Below are positions 1 to 7,676 of a stretch of 56,091 nucleotides of DNA, piece by piece. Position numbers and translations under genes: made by a program. Each line of letters opens with the position of its first letter. Position 1 is the stretch's first letter. The DNA comes from Bacteroidota bacterium (GTDB taxonomy: Bacteria > Bacteroidota > Bacteroidia > Flavobacteriales > Schleiferiaceae), in assembly GCA_003385605.1 (NCBI GenBank), contig QQUU01000066.1:1-56091 (forward strand), written 5' to 3'. Under the pieces are notes generated by a model. That model ran no database searches and was not told the DNA's origin. It worked only from the letters and a program-made list of their open reading frames with translations.

Positions 1-1461
1 ATACACGAAGTTTCGACTAACGTTGAAAAGTGGTTTGAATCACGCGGCATCTCCAAGCAGACGCTTAGGGCTCTCAAAGTAACCGAGGGTCCTGAGTTTA
101 TGCCACAAACCGGTAAGACCGAGAATACCATACAGTTTAATTACTATATGGGCGATCAACTCATAAATGTAAAATACAGAGATGGTCGTAAAAACTTTAA
201 GTTATATAAGGGTGCCGAGAAGGTTTTCTATAATATAAACAGTATCGTAGGATATGAATATTGTATTATTGTAGAAGGTGAAATGGACGCCCTTTCTTTA
301 TATGAAGCAGGTATTGAAAACGTAGTATCAGTTCCAAACGGTGCAACACTAAATAATAACAACCTTGATTACTTAGATAACTGTATTGATTACTTTACAG
401 ACAAAGAAAAGGTTATTATAGCTGTTGATTCAGATGAGGCTGGGCAAGCATTGCAAACAGAGCTTGTTCGTCGTTTAGGTGCTGAAGTATGTTATCTTGC
501 AGACTTCAATGGTTGCAAAGACGCAAATGAATATTTATTAGAATATGGAAAAGAAGAGCTGGCAAAGCGTATTGCCAAAGCGAGACCAGTACCCCTTGAA
601 AACGTCACAACTTTCAAAGACATTGAGAATGAAGTTACTGACTTCGTTACAAATGGCTTCAAGCCCGGTTATCAAATCGGGTTGGAAAATTTTGATGATA
701 TCTTTTCAACTTATACTGGTCAATTTATTACTGTCACTGGTATTCCTTCTTCCGGTAAGAGTGATTTCGTCGATCAAATGGTCGTTGGGTATAACTCGAA
801 CTATGGTTGGAAGACAGCGTTTGCTAGTCCAGAAAATGCGCCAACTTATTTACATGCCCATAAACTGATGCGTAAAACGTGGCAAGATATGCCGCGTAAA
901 TCAGATATTGGTACAGACAAATGGAATCAAGTTGCAGAGCATGTGAATGACAACTATTTCTTTATTGACATGGAACGTTACACGCTTGAAGCAGTACTTC
1001 GTAAAGGGGCAGAGCTTGTAAAGCGTAAAGGTATTAAATGTTTAGTTATAGACCCATTTAATAAGATACGTGATGTTGATGCGGTTTCTGATGATGTAAA
1101 TAGATACACAATGGACTATTTACAAAAGATAGAAATCTTTGCTAAAAAGTATGATGTGTTAGTCTTTATTGTTGCACACCCAACAAAAATGTACAAAGGT
1201 TCAGATGGACAAATTGAAGAACCTACAATGTACAATATTAAAGGTGGCGGCGAATGGTATGATGCTTCCTATCACGGTATATTAGTTCATAGAAATTATG
1301 AAGCTAAAACCGTTAAAGCTAAGGTATTGAAAGTAAAGTTTCAAAACTTAGGTGAAAATGGTGCTGAAGCACATTTTAAATGGGAGCCAAAGTCTGGTTG
1401 CTTTATACCTTATAGAGATATGGTTGTTAATGATGACCCGTTGCCATGGGAAGCGGGCTAA
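1..1461 (+). CDS. T7 gp4-like DNA primase-helicase, 5' partial
   Basis: This is a replicative primase-helicase that unwinds DNA at the fork. The frame is open from base 1, so the start lies outside; residues before the internal Met at 100 (…RGISKQT…) match the T7 gp4 region just after the zinc ribbon. A TOPRIM domain follows, with the VEGEMDA acidic motif near base 276 and a DSDEAG motif near 427. A RecA-type helicase domain comes next, with Walker A GIPSSGKS near base 740 and Walker B CLVIDPF near 1038. A zinc-binding N-terminus cannot be judged. It overlaps the next gene by 16 bases. The family call is firm; whether it still primes is an inference. Confidence 0.9.
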   Translation: MHEVSTNVEKWFESRGISKQTLRALKVTEGPEFMPQTGKTENTIQFNYYMGDQLINVKYRDGRKNFKLYKGAEKVFYNINSIVGYEYCIIVEGEMDALSLYEAGIENVVSVPNGATLNNNNLDYLDNCIDYFTDKEKVIIAVDSDEAGQALQTELVRRLGAEVCYLADFNGCKDANEYLLEYGKEELAKRIAKARPVPLENVTTFKDIENEVTDFVTNGFKPGYQIGLENFDDIFSTYTGQFITVTGIPSSGKSDFVDQMVVGYNSNYGWKTAFASPENAPTYLHAHKLMRKTWQDMPRKSDIGTDKWNQVAEHVNDNYFFIDMERYTLEAVLRKGAELVKRKGIKCLVIDPFNKIRDVDAVSDDVNRYTMDYLQKIEIFAKKYDVLVFIVAHPTKMYKGSDGQIEEPTMYNIKGGGEWYDASYHGILVHRNYEAKTVKAKVLKVKFQNLGENGAEAHFKWEPKSGCFIPYRDMVVNDDPLPWEAG

Positions 1462-1733
1462 GTAAAAAGAAACAATGGTGGACTCCAATGCCATCATATC
1501 TAAGATCACCTGAAGAGGAGGTTGCATATCAATGGTGCATAAATAATGGAATAAAAATAGCACCTCATGCAGCTTCAAGCGCTAAACAAAACGATGAATG
1601 GTGGATTGATATTGAAGCAAAGAATTTAAAAAAGAGGAGTCCTTATAAGTATAATCGAGACCAGATATGGTCTAAAATATTTGAATTATATGTTTTCTAC
1701 TATAACAAATACGGATTACGAGATACAGTATAG
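1446..1733 (+). CDS. hypothetical 95-aa protein
   Basis: I do not recognise a family. The protein is rich in Trp, Tyr and Lys, with no membrane segment or signal peptide. It overlaps the end of the helicase gene by 16 bases and runs about 50 bases into the ThyA-like gene, as in a tightly packed phage operon. The central part (EEEVAYQWCINNGIKI) looks helical. Position suggests a replication-associated accessory role, but nothing in the sequence shows one. Confidence 0.6.
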   Translation: MGSGLSKKKQWWTPMPSYLRSPEEEVAYQWCINNGIKIAPHAASSAKQNDEWWIDIEAKNLKKRSPYKYNRDQIWSKIFELYVFYYNKYGLRDTV

Positions 1734-2481
1734 AGATATTATACAAAGCTGTTTAAGCGATGAAGCTGTATATAGAGAAGACCGAACAGGTGTTGGTTGC
1801 TACTCAGTATTTAATAAACAAATAAATATTGAAGTTGGTAATAAGTTTCCTGTAATTACCGGTCGAAAAATGTTTCCTAAAGTATTTAACACTGAAATGC
1901 TTTGGTTTTTAAATGGTGAAACAAATATACAAAGATTCAAAGATGCAGGCGTAAAGATATGGGATGCTTGGGCTGACGAAGATGGCGAATTGGGGCCTGT
2001 TTATGGTCATCAGCTTAGAAACTTCAGCGGTCGAGGTTATGATCAATTAGAGAGCGTCATAGATAGCTTAAAGAACGACCCAGATAGTCGTCGTCATGTA
2101 ATATCGCTATGGAATCCAGTGCAGCTTGAGTATATGGCTTTACCACCTTGCTATTTATATTTCCAGTTCTTTGTTGAGAACGGCAAACTTAATATGTTTG
2201 TTGTACAAAGATCAGGTGATATGTATTTAGGTGTACCATATGATATTGCACTATTTACATTAATTATGAATTATATAGGTGAAAAAACGGGATTGTTACC
2301 AAATAGATTATCGGTTAATATAGTTGATGCTCACGTTTACAAAAACCAATTAGAAGCAGTGAATAAATATTTAGATACAAATATTTTATCCAGACCTTCA
2401 TATAGGTTTTGTACAGAACGAGGCGCGCGACTAATTGATTATCAATGCGGTCCGCATATTCCAGCACCTGTAGCAGTATAA
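1690..2481 (+). CDS. ThyA-family pyrimidine C5-methyl/hydroxymethyltransferase, Asp type (probable dCMP enzyme)
   Basis: This is a thymidylate synthase fold enzyme using methylene-folate on a pyrimidine nucleotide. Numbering from the ATG at 1681 (the ATG at 1690 gives residue 4 and a smaller overlap, so I prefer it), visible motifs are ETNI (80-83), IWDAWAD (93-99), GPVYG (105-109), DSRR (135-138), the catalytic Cys157 in PPCY, QRSGD (176-180) and the C-terminal APVAV folate-closing tail. Two departures stand out. The Asn that recognises dUMP in thymidylate synthases (PFNIA) is Asp188 here (PYDIA), the residue found in dCMP hydroxymethylases. The His after the catalytic Cys is Tyr158. So the likely substrate is dCMP, giving methyl- or hydroxymethyl-dCMP; ordinary thymidylate synthase is the alternative. 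MazG-type proteins follow. Confidence 0.85.
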   Translation: MFSTITNTDYEIQYRDIIQSCLSDEAVYREDRTGVGCYSVFNKQINIEVGNKFPVITGRKMFPKVFNTEMLWFLNGETNIQRFKDAGVKIWDAWADEDGELGPVYGHQLRNFSGRGYDQLESVIDSLKNDPDSRRHVISLWNPVQLEYMALPPCYLYFQFFVENGKLNMFVVQRSGDMYLGVPYDIALFTLIMNYIGEKTGLLPNRLSVNIVDAHVYKNQLEAVNKYLDTNILSRPSYRFCTERGARLIDYQCGPHIPAPVAV

Positions 2482-2484
2482 ACT

Positions 2485-3240
2485 ATGTATTATTTATATC
2501 ACATTCCGGGTAAAAAGATAGGGGTAACGCGTAATCTTAATAAACGCGTAACGGAAACCCAGGGCTATAAGCCTACCGAATATGAAGTTCTTGATCAAAG
2601 TGAAGATATTGGTTATATATCAGAGCGTGAGATAGAACTTCAAAAGTCTTATGGCTACAGAGTAGATCGAAAACTTTATAAAACTTTATTTAATAAAATG
2701 AGAATAAACCCTACAGACCAAACAAGTACATTTCCTGTGCCAGTGAGTAAGCTAAAAGGTAGACTTATGGATAATCTGGGACTGAAGTGGACTACACCAC
2801 AAGGTTACGAGTTTGAAATAACAACAAAGTCTATCCCGTGGATTGTACAAAACGCCAAGACTTCAATGTATAACGAGGATAGAAGCTATATTTACAATAA
2901 GGCGTTTTACGAGGCTTTTCAAGCCGAACCCGCTATTCCAGTCAACAACGTATTCGAGGATATACGTGAGTGGGCACGCGACAGAGGCATATATGATTCT
3001 GGCGATGTGAAGACACAACTAATCAAACTATATGAGGAGACGGGAGAACTCGCGCAGGCGGTCCTTAAGAAGAACAATGACGATATTGTCGACGCTATTG
3101 GTGATAGCGTTGTGGTACTCACCAATCTTGCCACACTGGCAGGTTATGATATTGAGCATTGCATTAATGCCGCCTATGGTGAAATTAGGAGCCGAACTGG
3201 GTCCATGGTAAACGGAACTTTTGTAAAAGAACAACTATGA
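2485..3240 (+). CDS. GIY-YIG-like / MazG-like fusion protein
   Basis: This is a 251-aa two-part protein. Residues 1-65 resemble a GIY-YIG nuclease domain: YLYHIPGKKIGVTRNLNKR, followed by the ERE helix. A middle part of about 100 residues is unassigned. The C-terminal half (about 155-245) resembles a MazG-type nucleoside triphosphate pyrophosphohydrolase, with metal-binding helices carrying EETGEL and DAIGDSVVVL. MazG proteins hydrolyse (d)NTPs to monophosphates. It starts 4 bases after the ThyA-like stop and overlaps the next gene (ATGA), so the two are probably translated together. Whether the nuclease half is active is unclear, because I cannot place the usual catalytic Glu with certainty. 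Confidence 0.7.
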   Translation: MYYLYHIPGKKIGVTRNLNKRVTETQGYKPTEYEVLDQSEDIGYISEREIELQKSYGYRVDRKLYKTLFNKMRINPTDQTSTFPVPVSKLKGRLMDNLGLKWTTPQGYEFEITTKSIPWIVQNAKTSMYNEDRSYIYNKAFYEAFQAEPAIPVNNVFEDIREWARDRGIYDSGDVKTQLIKLYEETGELAQAVLKKNNDDIVDAIGDSVVVLTNLATLAGYDIEHCINAAYGEIRSRTGSMVNGTFVKEQL

Positions 3241-3500
3241 AAAAAACAGAGTTAGAATTTAGAGACCCTGTTGTTGAACGAGTTGTTAAGAAGTTCGTAT
3301 CACGATCAGACATCGGTTATAAAAAATATGGTGTTACACTTGAAGAAGATATGTCTAATATTTTTGAATGGACTAATCACTTGCAAGAAGAGCTTATGGA
3401 TGCTGTGCTTTATTTACAGAAGCTACGCGAGACTATGACAGAAGAACTTCAGCAAGCACTTCTAAATAATATTGAAGTCAATGAAGAGGAGACCATATAA
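3237..3500 (+). CDS. small MazG-like nucleotide pyrophosphohydrolase-type protein
   Basis: This 87-aa, all-helical protein has the pattern SDIGYKKYG…NHLQEELMDAVLYLQKL, seen in short phage MazG/PRA-PH-like proteins. EELMDA supplies the acidic metal-binding helix. It overlaps the previous gene by 4 bases. A second MazG-type protein beside a ThyA-like enzyme of Asp type fits a nucleotide-pool role, for example dCTP removal, but substrate specificity is not visible. Family confidence is moderate. Confidence 0.65.
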   Translation: MKKTELEFRDPVVERVVKKFVSRSDIGYKKYGVTLEEDMSNIFEWTNHLQEELMDAVLYLQKLRETMTEELQQALLNNIEVNEEETI

Positions 3501-3936
3501 AAGACGAAAGCGCGGACCGGTACAAGCAAAGAAGATATCATATGATGGTATCAACTTTGCTTCCGGTTTGGAGCGGTATATGTATATGGCTTTGAAAAAA
3601 GCAAAGATCAAAGCTAAGTACGAAGGCGAAACGTTTGTGTTGTTGAATGGATTTCACTTCCCAAACAAATGCTATGCACGTCAAGCTAATGGTAAAGGTG
3701 ATTTTAAAGACAGAGGTAGCAAACGCATACTTCCTATAAAATATACACCAGACTTCATTGGTGATGACTTTATTATAGAAACTAAAGGTAGAGCTAATGA
3801 ATCGTTTCCGATGCGTTGGAAGCTATTTAAAAAGCTCGTAACCGAACAGTTTCCGCAGTATACATTGTATAAACCACAAAATCAAGCAGAATGCGACAGA
3901 GTAATAGAGATAATCCGCAGCTCGCAAAAAAAGTAG
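3481..3936 (+). CDS. endonuclease I-like PD-(D/E)XK nuclease
   Basis: This is a probable T7 endonuclease I-type junction resolvase that cuts branched DNA before packaging. After a very basic start (KRRPYKRRKRG) it shows the family's Glu in FASGLERYMY, then YTPDF…FIIETKG, giving Asp, Glu and Lys of the D-(X)n-ExK active site. At 151 aa it is the same size as T7 endonuclease I (149 aa). I chose the ATG at 3481; a TTG at 3472 in the same frame is possible. It overlaps the previous gene by 20 bases, and the next small gene starts inside its 3' end. Confidence 0.8.
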   Translation: MKRRPYKRRKRGPVQAKKISYDGINFASGLERYMYMALKKAKIKAKYEGETFVLLNGFHFPNKCYARQANGKGDFKDRGSKRILPIKYTPDFIGDDFIIETKGRANESFPMRWKLFKKLVTEQFPQYTLYKPQNQAECDRVIEIIRSSQKK

Positions 3937-4064
3937 CGAGGCAGAAATACAAAGAGCGGCAGATCGATAAGTTTGTTAAATGGGCTGCTGAACAAAAAGG
4001 GTATATAAAGTATAAGGAAATTGTTCAATTACATGAACAGTATAATATAAAAGTGTATGGCTAA
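3891..4064 (+). CDS. small basic hypothetical protein, 57 aa
   Basis: The ATG lies inside the 3' end of the endonuclease gene in another frame, and the 57 codons stop at 4062-4064. The product (MRQSNRDNPQLAKKVARQKY…) is Lys/Arg-rich and predicted helical, with no recognised family. The stop overlaps the start of the next small gene at 4057. Overlap at both ends and the lack of any other gene in this stretch support it. Confidence 0.5.
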   Translation: MRQSNRDNPQLAKKVARQKYKERQIDKFVKWAAEQKGYIKYKEIVQLHEQYNIKVYG

Positions 4065-4191
4065 ATTAAATTTATTCGCTTATAGAGAAAAAGCAAAAGT
4101 GCGTAGACCAGGTGTCCACGCTAAAACAAGAACTAGTAACAATAAACAAAGTAAAAATTATGTCAAAAAATATAAAGGACAAGGCCGCTAA
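4057..4191 (+). CDS. small basic protein, 44 aa, RPGVHAKT type
   Basis: The product contains RRPGVHAKTRTSNNKQSKNY and ends KGQGR. This pattern recurs in short lysine-rich proteins of marine phages, whose function I do not know. It starts 8 bases before the previous stop and overlaps the next gene. The strong positive charge suggests nucleic-acid contact, which is inference only. Confidence 0.6.
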   Translation: MAKLNLFAYREKAKVRRPGVHAKTRTSNNKQSKNYVKKYKGQGR

Positions 4192-4321
4192 AGATTGGTC
4201 ATTAAGTTTAGGAACATATCCAGGTATACTATTTGGTATGCGTACATATCAAGGTGATACTCACGTTCAAACTGTATTTTACTTACCGTTTATTGATATC
4301 GCTTACGAAGTTGAAAAGTAA
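4160..4321 (+). CDS. hypothetical 53-aa protein upstream of nrdB
   Basis: I chose the ATG at 4160 (MSKNIKDKAAKDW…). An in-frame ATG at 4112 would add 16 residues but overlap the previous gene fully. The stop TAA shares a base with the nrdB start (TAATG), so translation is likely coupled. The C-terminal half (DTHVQTVFYLPFIDIAYEVEK) looks like beta strands. No family recognised. Confidence 0.5.
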   Translation: MSKNIKDKAAKDWSLSLGTYPGILFGMRTYQGDTHVQTVFYLPFIDIAYEVEK

Positions 4322-5280
4322 TGGGACTGTTTGATGAGCGCATAGCGTATAAACCGTTTGAATACCCTGATTATTATACTGAAGGGTGGCTTAAGCAAGC
4401 ACAGGCATTTTGGTTACATACTGAAATACCTATGCAAGGCGATATAAAAGATTGGAAAGAAAAATTAAATGATAAAGAGAAAAACTTGGTCGGAAACATA
4501 TTACTCGGGTTTGCACAAACAGAGTGTGCCGTTTCAGACTATTGGACACAGAAGGTTGTCTCGTGGTTTCCTAAGCACGAGATACAACAGATGGCTATGA
4601 TGTTTGGATCGCAAGAAACAATACACGCTGTAGCTTATAGTTATTTAAACGAAACATTAGGTCTAGAAGATTATGAAGCTTTTTTACACGAGCCGGCAAC
4701 TGCTGGAAGGTTTGACAATCTGGTTAGTTATAGCGGTACCGATCCTGTTGGGATTGGCCGCTCTCTTGCTGTCTTTAGTGCTTTTGCTGAAGGGGTTAGC
4801 CTATACTCTGCATTCGCTGTACTCTATAGTTTTCAGTTAAGAAATTTATTGAAAGGCATAGGACAACAAATGAAATGGAGCGTACGAGATGAGTCGCTTC
4901 ACAGTAAAATGGGTTGTAAACTTTTCCGCGATATGTGCAAAGAAACACCTGGTTTATTAGAAAATTGTCAAGAAGATATAATTGAAGCTGCCAAAACAAT
5001 GGTAGACTTAGAGGAAAAGTATATTGACAAAATGTTTGAAATGGGTGATATTGAAAACCTAAAAGCATATGACCTTAAACAATTTATTAGAAAAAGAGCA
5101 AATGAAAAACTCGTTGAACTTGGATACCTCGCCTTCTTCGATGTTGATACTGAAGCGGCTGATAACCTTGATTGGTTTTATCATCTTACCGGTGGTCATA
5201 CTCATACAGATTTCTTCGCTATTCGGCCAACTGATTACTCAAAGGCTAACGAAGGTGAAGACTTTGAAGACATTTGGTAA
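4321..5280 (+). CDS. nrdB: ribonucleotide reductase, class I small (beta) subunit
   Basis: This is the radical-generating subunit of class I ribonucleotide reductase, which makes dNDPs for phage DNA synthesis. At 319 aa it is within the short phage/NrdF size range. Visible di-metal ligands are Glu68 (AQTE), Glu99 and His102 (QETIH), Glu157 (FAEG), and Glu191 with His194 (RDESLH). Tyr106, four residues after His102, is in the radical position. The gene starts on the last base of the previous stop and is separated from nrdA by two small genes. The radical transfer partner is the alpha subunit at 5751. Confidence 0.95.
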   Translation: MGLFDERIAYKPFEYPDYYTEGWLKQAQAFWLHTEIPMQGDIKDWKEKLNDKEKNLVGNILLGFAQTECAVSDYWTQKVVSWFPKHEIQQMAMMFGSQETIHAVAYSYLNETLGLEDYEAFLHEPATAGRFDNLVSYSGTDPVGIGRSLAVFSAFAEGVSLYSAFAVLYSFQLRNLLKGIGQQMKWSVRDESLHSKMGCKLFRDMCKETPGLLENCQEDIIEAAKTMVDLEEKYIDKMFEMGDIENLKAYDLKQFIRKRANEKLVELGYLAFFDVDTEAADNLDWFYHLTGGHTHTDFFAIRPTDYSKANEGEDFEDIW

Positions 5281-5284
5281 TTTA

Positions 5285-5347
5285 ATGTCAGAAGATGAAA
5301 TGTGGGAAGATTTAAGAAAAAGAAATGAAAGGACAAAAACAAAGTAG
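5285..5347 (+). CDS. possible 20-aa micro-ORF between nrdB and the next gene
   Basis: ATG at 5285 gives a 20-residue highly charged peptide (MSEDEMWEDLRKRNERTKTK). It bridges the nrdB stop and overlaps the next start at 5325. It may be real, a translational coupler or chance; its size alone makes it doubtful. Confidence 0.3.
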   Translation: MSEDEMWEDLRKRNERTKTK

Positions 5348-5564
5348 AATTGATAATGTTGAAAAGCGTTTAGCTGCTATGACAAGAGTATTGCAAGAAC
5401 TTATTAATGAGGTTCAGAATACTAAAACAATAGCATTAGGCGTACATCAAACAATAAAAGAAATGCCTGACTATGAAGAAGCGATCGAAAAGCTTAAAGA
5501 GAAAGCTGCTGGAGAGCATGGTGAAGGAGAGGAAGTTATCTCCGACGGAAAGATTAGCGAATAG
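5325..5564 (+). CDS. coiled-coil hypothetical protein, 79 aa
   Basis: The product is acidic and predicted helical, with heptad-like spacing through about residues 5-65 (VEKRLAAM…LQELINEV…AIEKLKEKA). No membrane segment is visible. It sits between the two reductase genes and overlaps the next gene by 47 bases. No known family; it could be a structural or regulatory helical protein. Confidence 0.6.
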   Translation: MKGQKQSRIDNVEKRLAAMTRVLQELINEVQNTKTIALGVHQTIKEMPDYEEAIEKLKEKAAGEHGEGEEVISDGKISE

Positions 5565-5751
5565 GCTAGGGTATATGGGGACTGGTTTTTTTGTAACTGC
5601 TCCCCATATGTTACCTGATACACCTGGTATCGTAATATATTTTTTAGCAGGTTTGTTTTGCACACCGCAAGTTTGGGTTGCAAAGCAATGGAACTTAGTA
5701 ATAGTAAACTTAAATGTAATGATAGCGTACGCGCTACTATTTTTTAAATAA
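5518..5751 (+). CDS. small membrane protein with PQ motif, 77 aa
   Basis: Numbering from the ATG at 5518 (GGAGAGC lies just upstream; an ATG at 5473 in the same frame is also possible), there are three hydrophobic segments: about 19-32, 37-52 and 58-76. The middle part reads CTPQVWVAKQW, reminiscent of PQ-loop/SemiSWEET-type half transporters. The N-terminus RLANRLGYMGTGFF is like other small phage and flavobacterial membrane proteins I have seen. The stop overlaps the nrdA start. Transport function is inference only. Confidence 0.6.
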   Translation: MVKERKLSPTERLANRLGYMGTGFFVTAPHMLPDTPGIVIYFLAGLFCTPQVWVAKQWNLVIVNLNVMIAYALLFFK

Positions 5752-7517
5752 TGTGGAATAATGAATGGAAAAAAGGTGTCGACTACCCATCTTGGGGAGA
5801 CACGGAAGTATACAAGAAGACTATATCCGGGGGATATCTACATATGGGAGAGTCCCCAAGAGACGCATACAAAAGAGTCGCAACAACAGTCGCAAGACGA
5901 TTGTACAAACCAGAATTAGCAGATACATTTTTTGATTACATCTGGAAAGGGTGGTTGTGTTTAGCGTCTCCAGTTTTATCTAATACAGGTACAGATCGCG
6001 GTTTACCTATATCATGTTTTGGTATTGACGTAGGTGATAGCATACACGATATTGGTACAAAGAATTTAGAAATGATGATGCTTGCCAAACACGGTGGGGG
6101 TGTTGGTATCGGAGTTAATATGATTCGTCCCGCCGGAGCTAAAATAACAGGAAATGGAACATCAGATGGAGTCGTACCCTTCTGCAAAATCTACGATAGC
6201 ACAATTCTTGCAACCAATCAAGGATCAGTTAGACGCGGAGCTGCAAGCGTTAATATCAACATTGACCACAGAGATTTTGAAGAGTGGCTTGAAATACGAG
6301 AGCCTAAAGGAGATGTCAACAGACAATCGCTTAACTTACATCAGTGCGCAGTGGTTGGCGATAAGTTTATGCGAAAACTTGAAAGAGGAGATGCAGAAGC
6401 TAGATCTAAATGGAGTAAACTTCTTAGAAAAAGGAAAAGCACCGGAGAACCGTATATCCTTTTTAAAGGAAACACTAATAAAGCAAATCCAGCAGCATAC
6501 AAAGACAACGCCTTAAAAGTTCATATGACTAATATCTGTAGTGAAATAGTATTGCATACAGATGAGTCACATAGCTTTGTTTGTTGTTTAAGTAGCTTAA
6601 ATCTTACTAAGTATGAAGAATGGAAAAATACAAACCTTATCTACGATGCTATCTGGTTTCTTGATGGAGTCTTGGAAGAGTTTATTCAGAAAGCTAAAGG
6701 GCTTAAAGGTTTTGGAAACTCTGTTAGATCTGCTGAGAAAGGCAGAGCACTTGGCTTGGGAGTCCTTGGATGGCATACGTACCTGCAGCAAAACGGTGTA
6801 CCCTTCGAAGGATTACAAGCACAGTTCCAAACAAGACGTATATTTAGCCAAATTAAGATTGAATCTGAACGAGCATCAAGAGCGCTTGCTGAGGTTTATG
6901 GCGAACCTCTTTGGTGTCGTGGCACTGGCTTTCGTAACACTCATCTTAGGGCTGTTGCTCCTACTGTGTCTAATAGTAAGCTTGCCGGTAATGTTAGTCC
7001 TGGTATTGAGCCTTGGGCCGCTAATGTTTTCACTGAACAAAGCGCGAAGGGTACGTTCATTAGGAAGAATAAAGAACTAGAAAAAGTACTTCGTAAAGCC
7101 GGTATAAATACCAAAGAAACTTGGAATAAAATTATGGCCGACGGCGGAAGTATACAAGATATTGAAGAGTTAGATAACTGGGGATATGTTAATGGTAAGC
7201 TTACGCTTATCGAGGACTCAAAATCGTACGATCTAACGGGCTTTGATAAAGTTAAAGATGTATTTAAAACCTTTAAGGAAATAAATCAATTAGAACTAGT
7301 TAATCAAGCTGGTATACGCCAGCAATATATTGATCAAGCTGTAAGTTTAAATCTTGCATTCCCTTCTGAAGCATCACCTAAGTGGATTAATCAAGTTCAC
7401 ATGGAGGCTTGGAAGAAAGGTATTAAAACATTATATTATATGCGAACAGAGTCTGTACTAAGAGGTGATATAGCCGCAAGCGCTATGGACCCAGACTGTG
7501 TTGCTTGTGATGGATAA
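5751..7517 (+). CDS. nrdA: ribonucleotide reductase, class I large (alpha) subunit
   Basis: This is the catalytic subunit of ribonucleotide reductase. At 588 aa it is short and lacks an N-terminal ATP-cone, as in many phage enzymes, so dATP inhibition is probably absent. Visible residues: Cys89 (ISCFG) and Cys278/279 (FVCCLSS) for the disulfide pair; Asn261, Cys263 and Glu265 (NICSE) for the thiyl-radical centre; YYMRTES for the Tyr pair in radical transfer. The C-terminal CVACDG tail (Cys583/586) would be re-reduced by thioredoxin or glutaredoxin. It follows nrdB in the same operon and is the last gene before the terminators. Confidence 0.95.
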   Translation: MWNNEWKKGVDYPSWGDTEVYKKTISGGYLHMGESPRDAYKRVATTVARRLYKPELADTFFDYIWKGWLCLASPVLSNTGTDRGLPISCFGIDVGDSIHDIGTKNLEMMMLAKHGGGVGIGVNMIRPAGAKITGNGTSDGVVPFCKIYDSTILATNQGSVRRGAASVNINIDHRDFEEWLEIREPKGDVNRQSLNLHQCAVVGDKFMRKLERGDAEARSKWSKLLRKRKSTGEPYILFKGNTNKANPAAYKDNALKVHMTNICSEIVLHTDESHSFVCCLSSLNLTKYEEWKNTNLIYDAIWFLDGVLEEFIQKAKGLKGFGNSVRSAEKGRALGLGVLGWHTYLQQNGVPFEGLQAQFQTRRIFSQIKIESERASRALAEVYGEPLWCRGTGFRNTHLRAVAPTVSNSKLAGNVSPGIEPWAANVFTEQSAKGTFIRKNKELEKVLRKAGINTKETWNKIMADGGSIQDIEELDNWGYVNGKLTLIEDSKSYDLTGFDKVKDVFKTFKEINQLELVNQAGIRQQYIDQAVSLNLAFPSEASPKWINQVHMEAWKKGIKTLYYMRTESVLRGDIAASAMDPDCVACDG

Positions 7518-7523
7518 TAAAAA

Positions 7524-7549
7524 AAGGGGAGGCCGTTAAGCTTCCCCTT
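7524..7549 (-). terminator. rho-independent terminator for the leftward late block
   Basis: A 10-bp stem (7524-7533 with 7540-7549, one G-T pair) encloses a 6-base loop. Read on the minus strand it is followed by a T-rich run (7523 down to about 7515). It would stop the long leftward transcript just beyond its last gene and can act weakly in the other direction. Confidence 0.75.
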
Positions 7550-7566
7550 CTTTGTTACAGGATCTT

Positions 7567-7589
7567 TGGGTATGGTGCCCATTTTTTTT
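7567..7589 (+). terminator. rho-independent terminator for the rightward nrdA operon
   Basis: A short stem (TGGGT 7567-7571 with GCCCA 7577-7581) is followed on the plus strand by eight T residues. It lies 50 bases after the nrdA stop. With the previous hairpin it separates two converging transcripts. Confidence 0.6.
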
Positions 7590-7597
7590 ATTCCTGT

Positions 7598-7675
7598 TTA
7601 TTTATAGTTTTTAAACATTAATTTATATAATAGCTTATTCCAAGCTCCCTGTATTTTGTCTATAATTTTTTTCAT
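7598..7675 (-). CDS. possible 25-aa amphipathic peptide at the end of the late block
   Basis: ATG at 7675 reads MKKIIDKIQGAWNKLLYKLM…, a positively charged amphipathic helix, and stops at 7598. It starts one base after the previous stop, in operon style. Its composition resembles membrane-active peptides, but the size is small and chance cannot be excluded. Confidence 0.4.
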   Translation of the reverse strand: MKKIIDKIQGAWNKLLYKLMFKNYK

Positions 7676-7676
7676 A

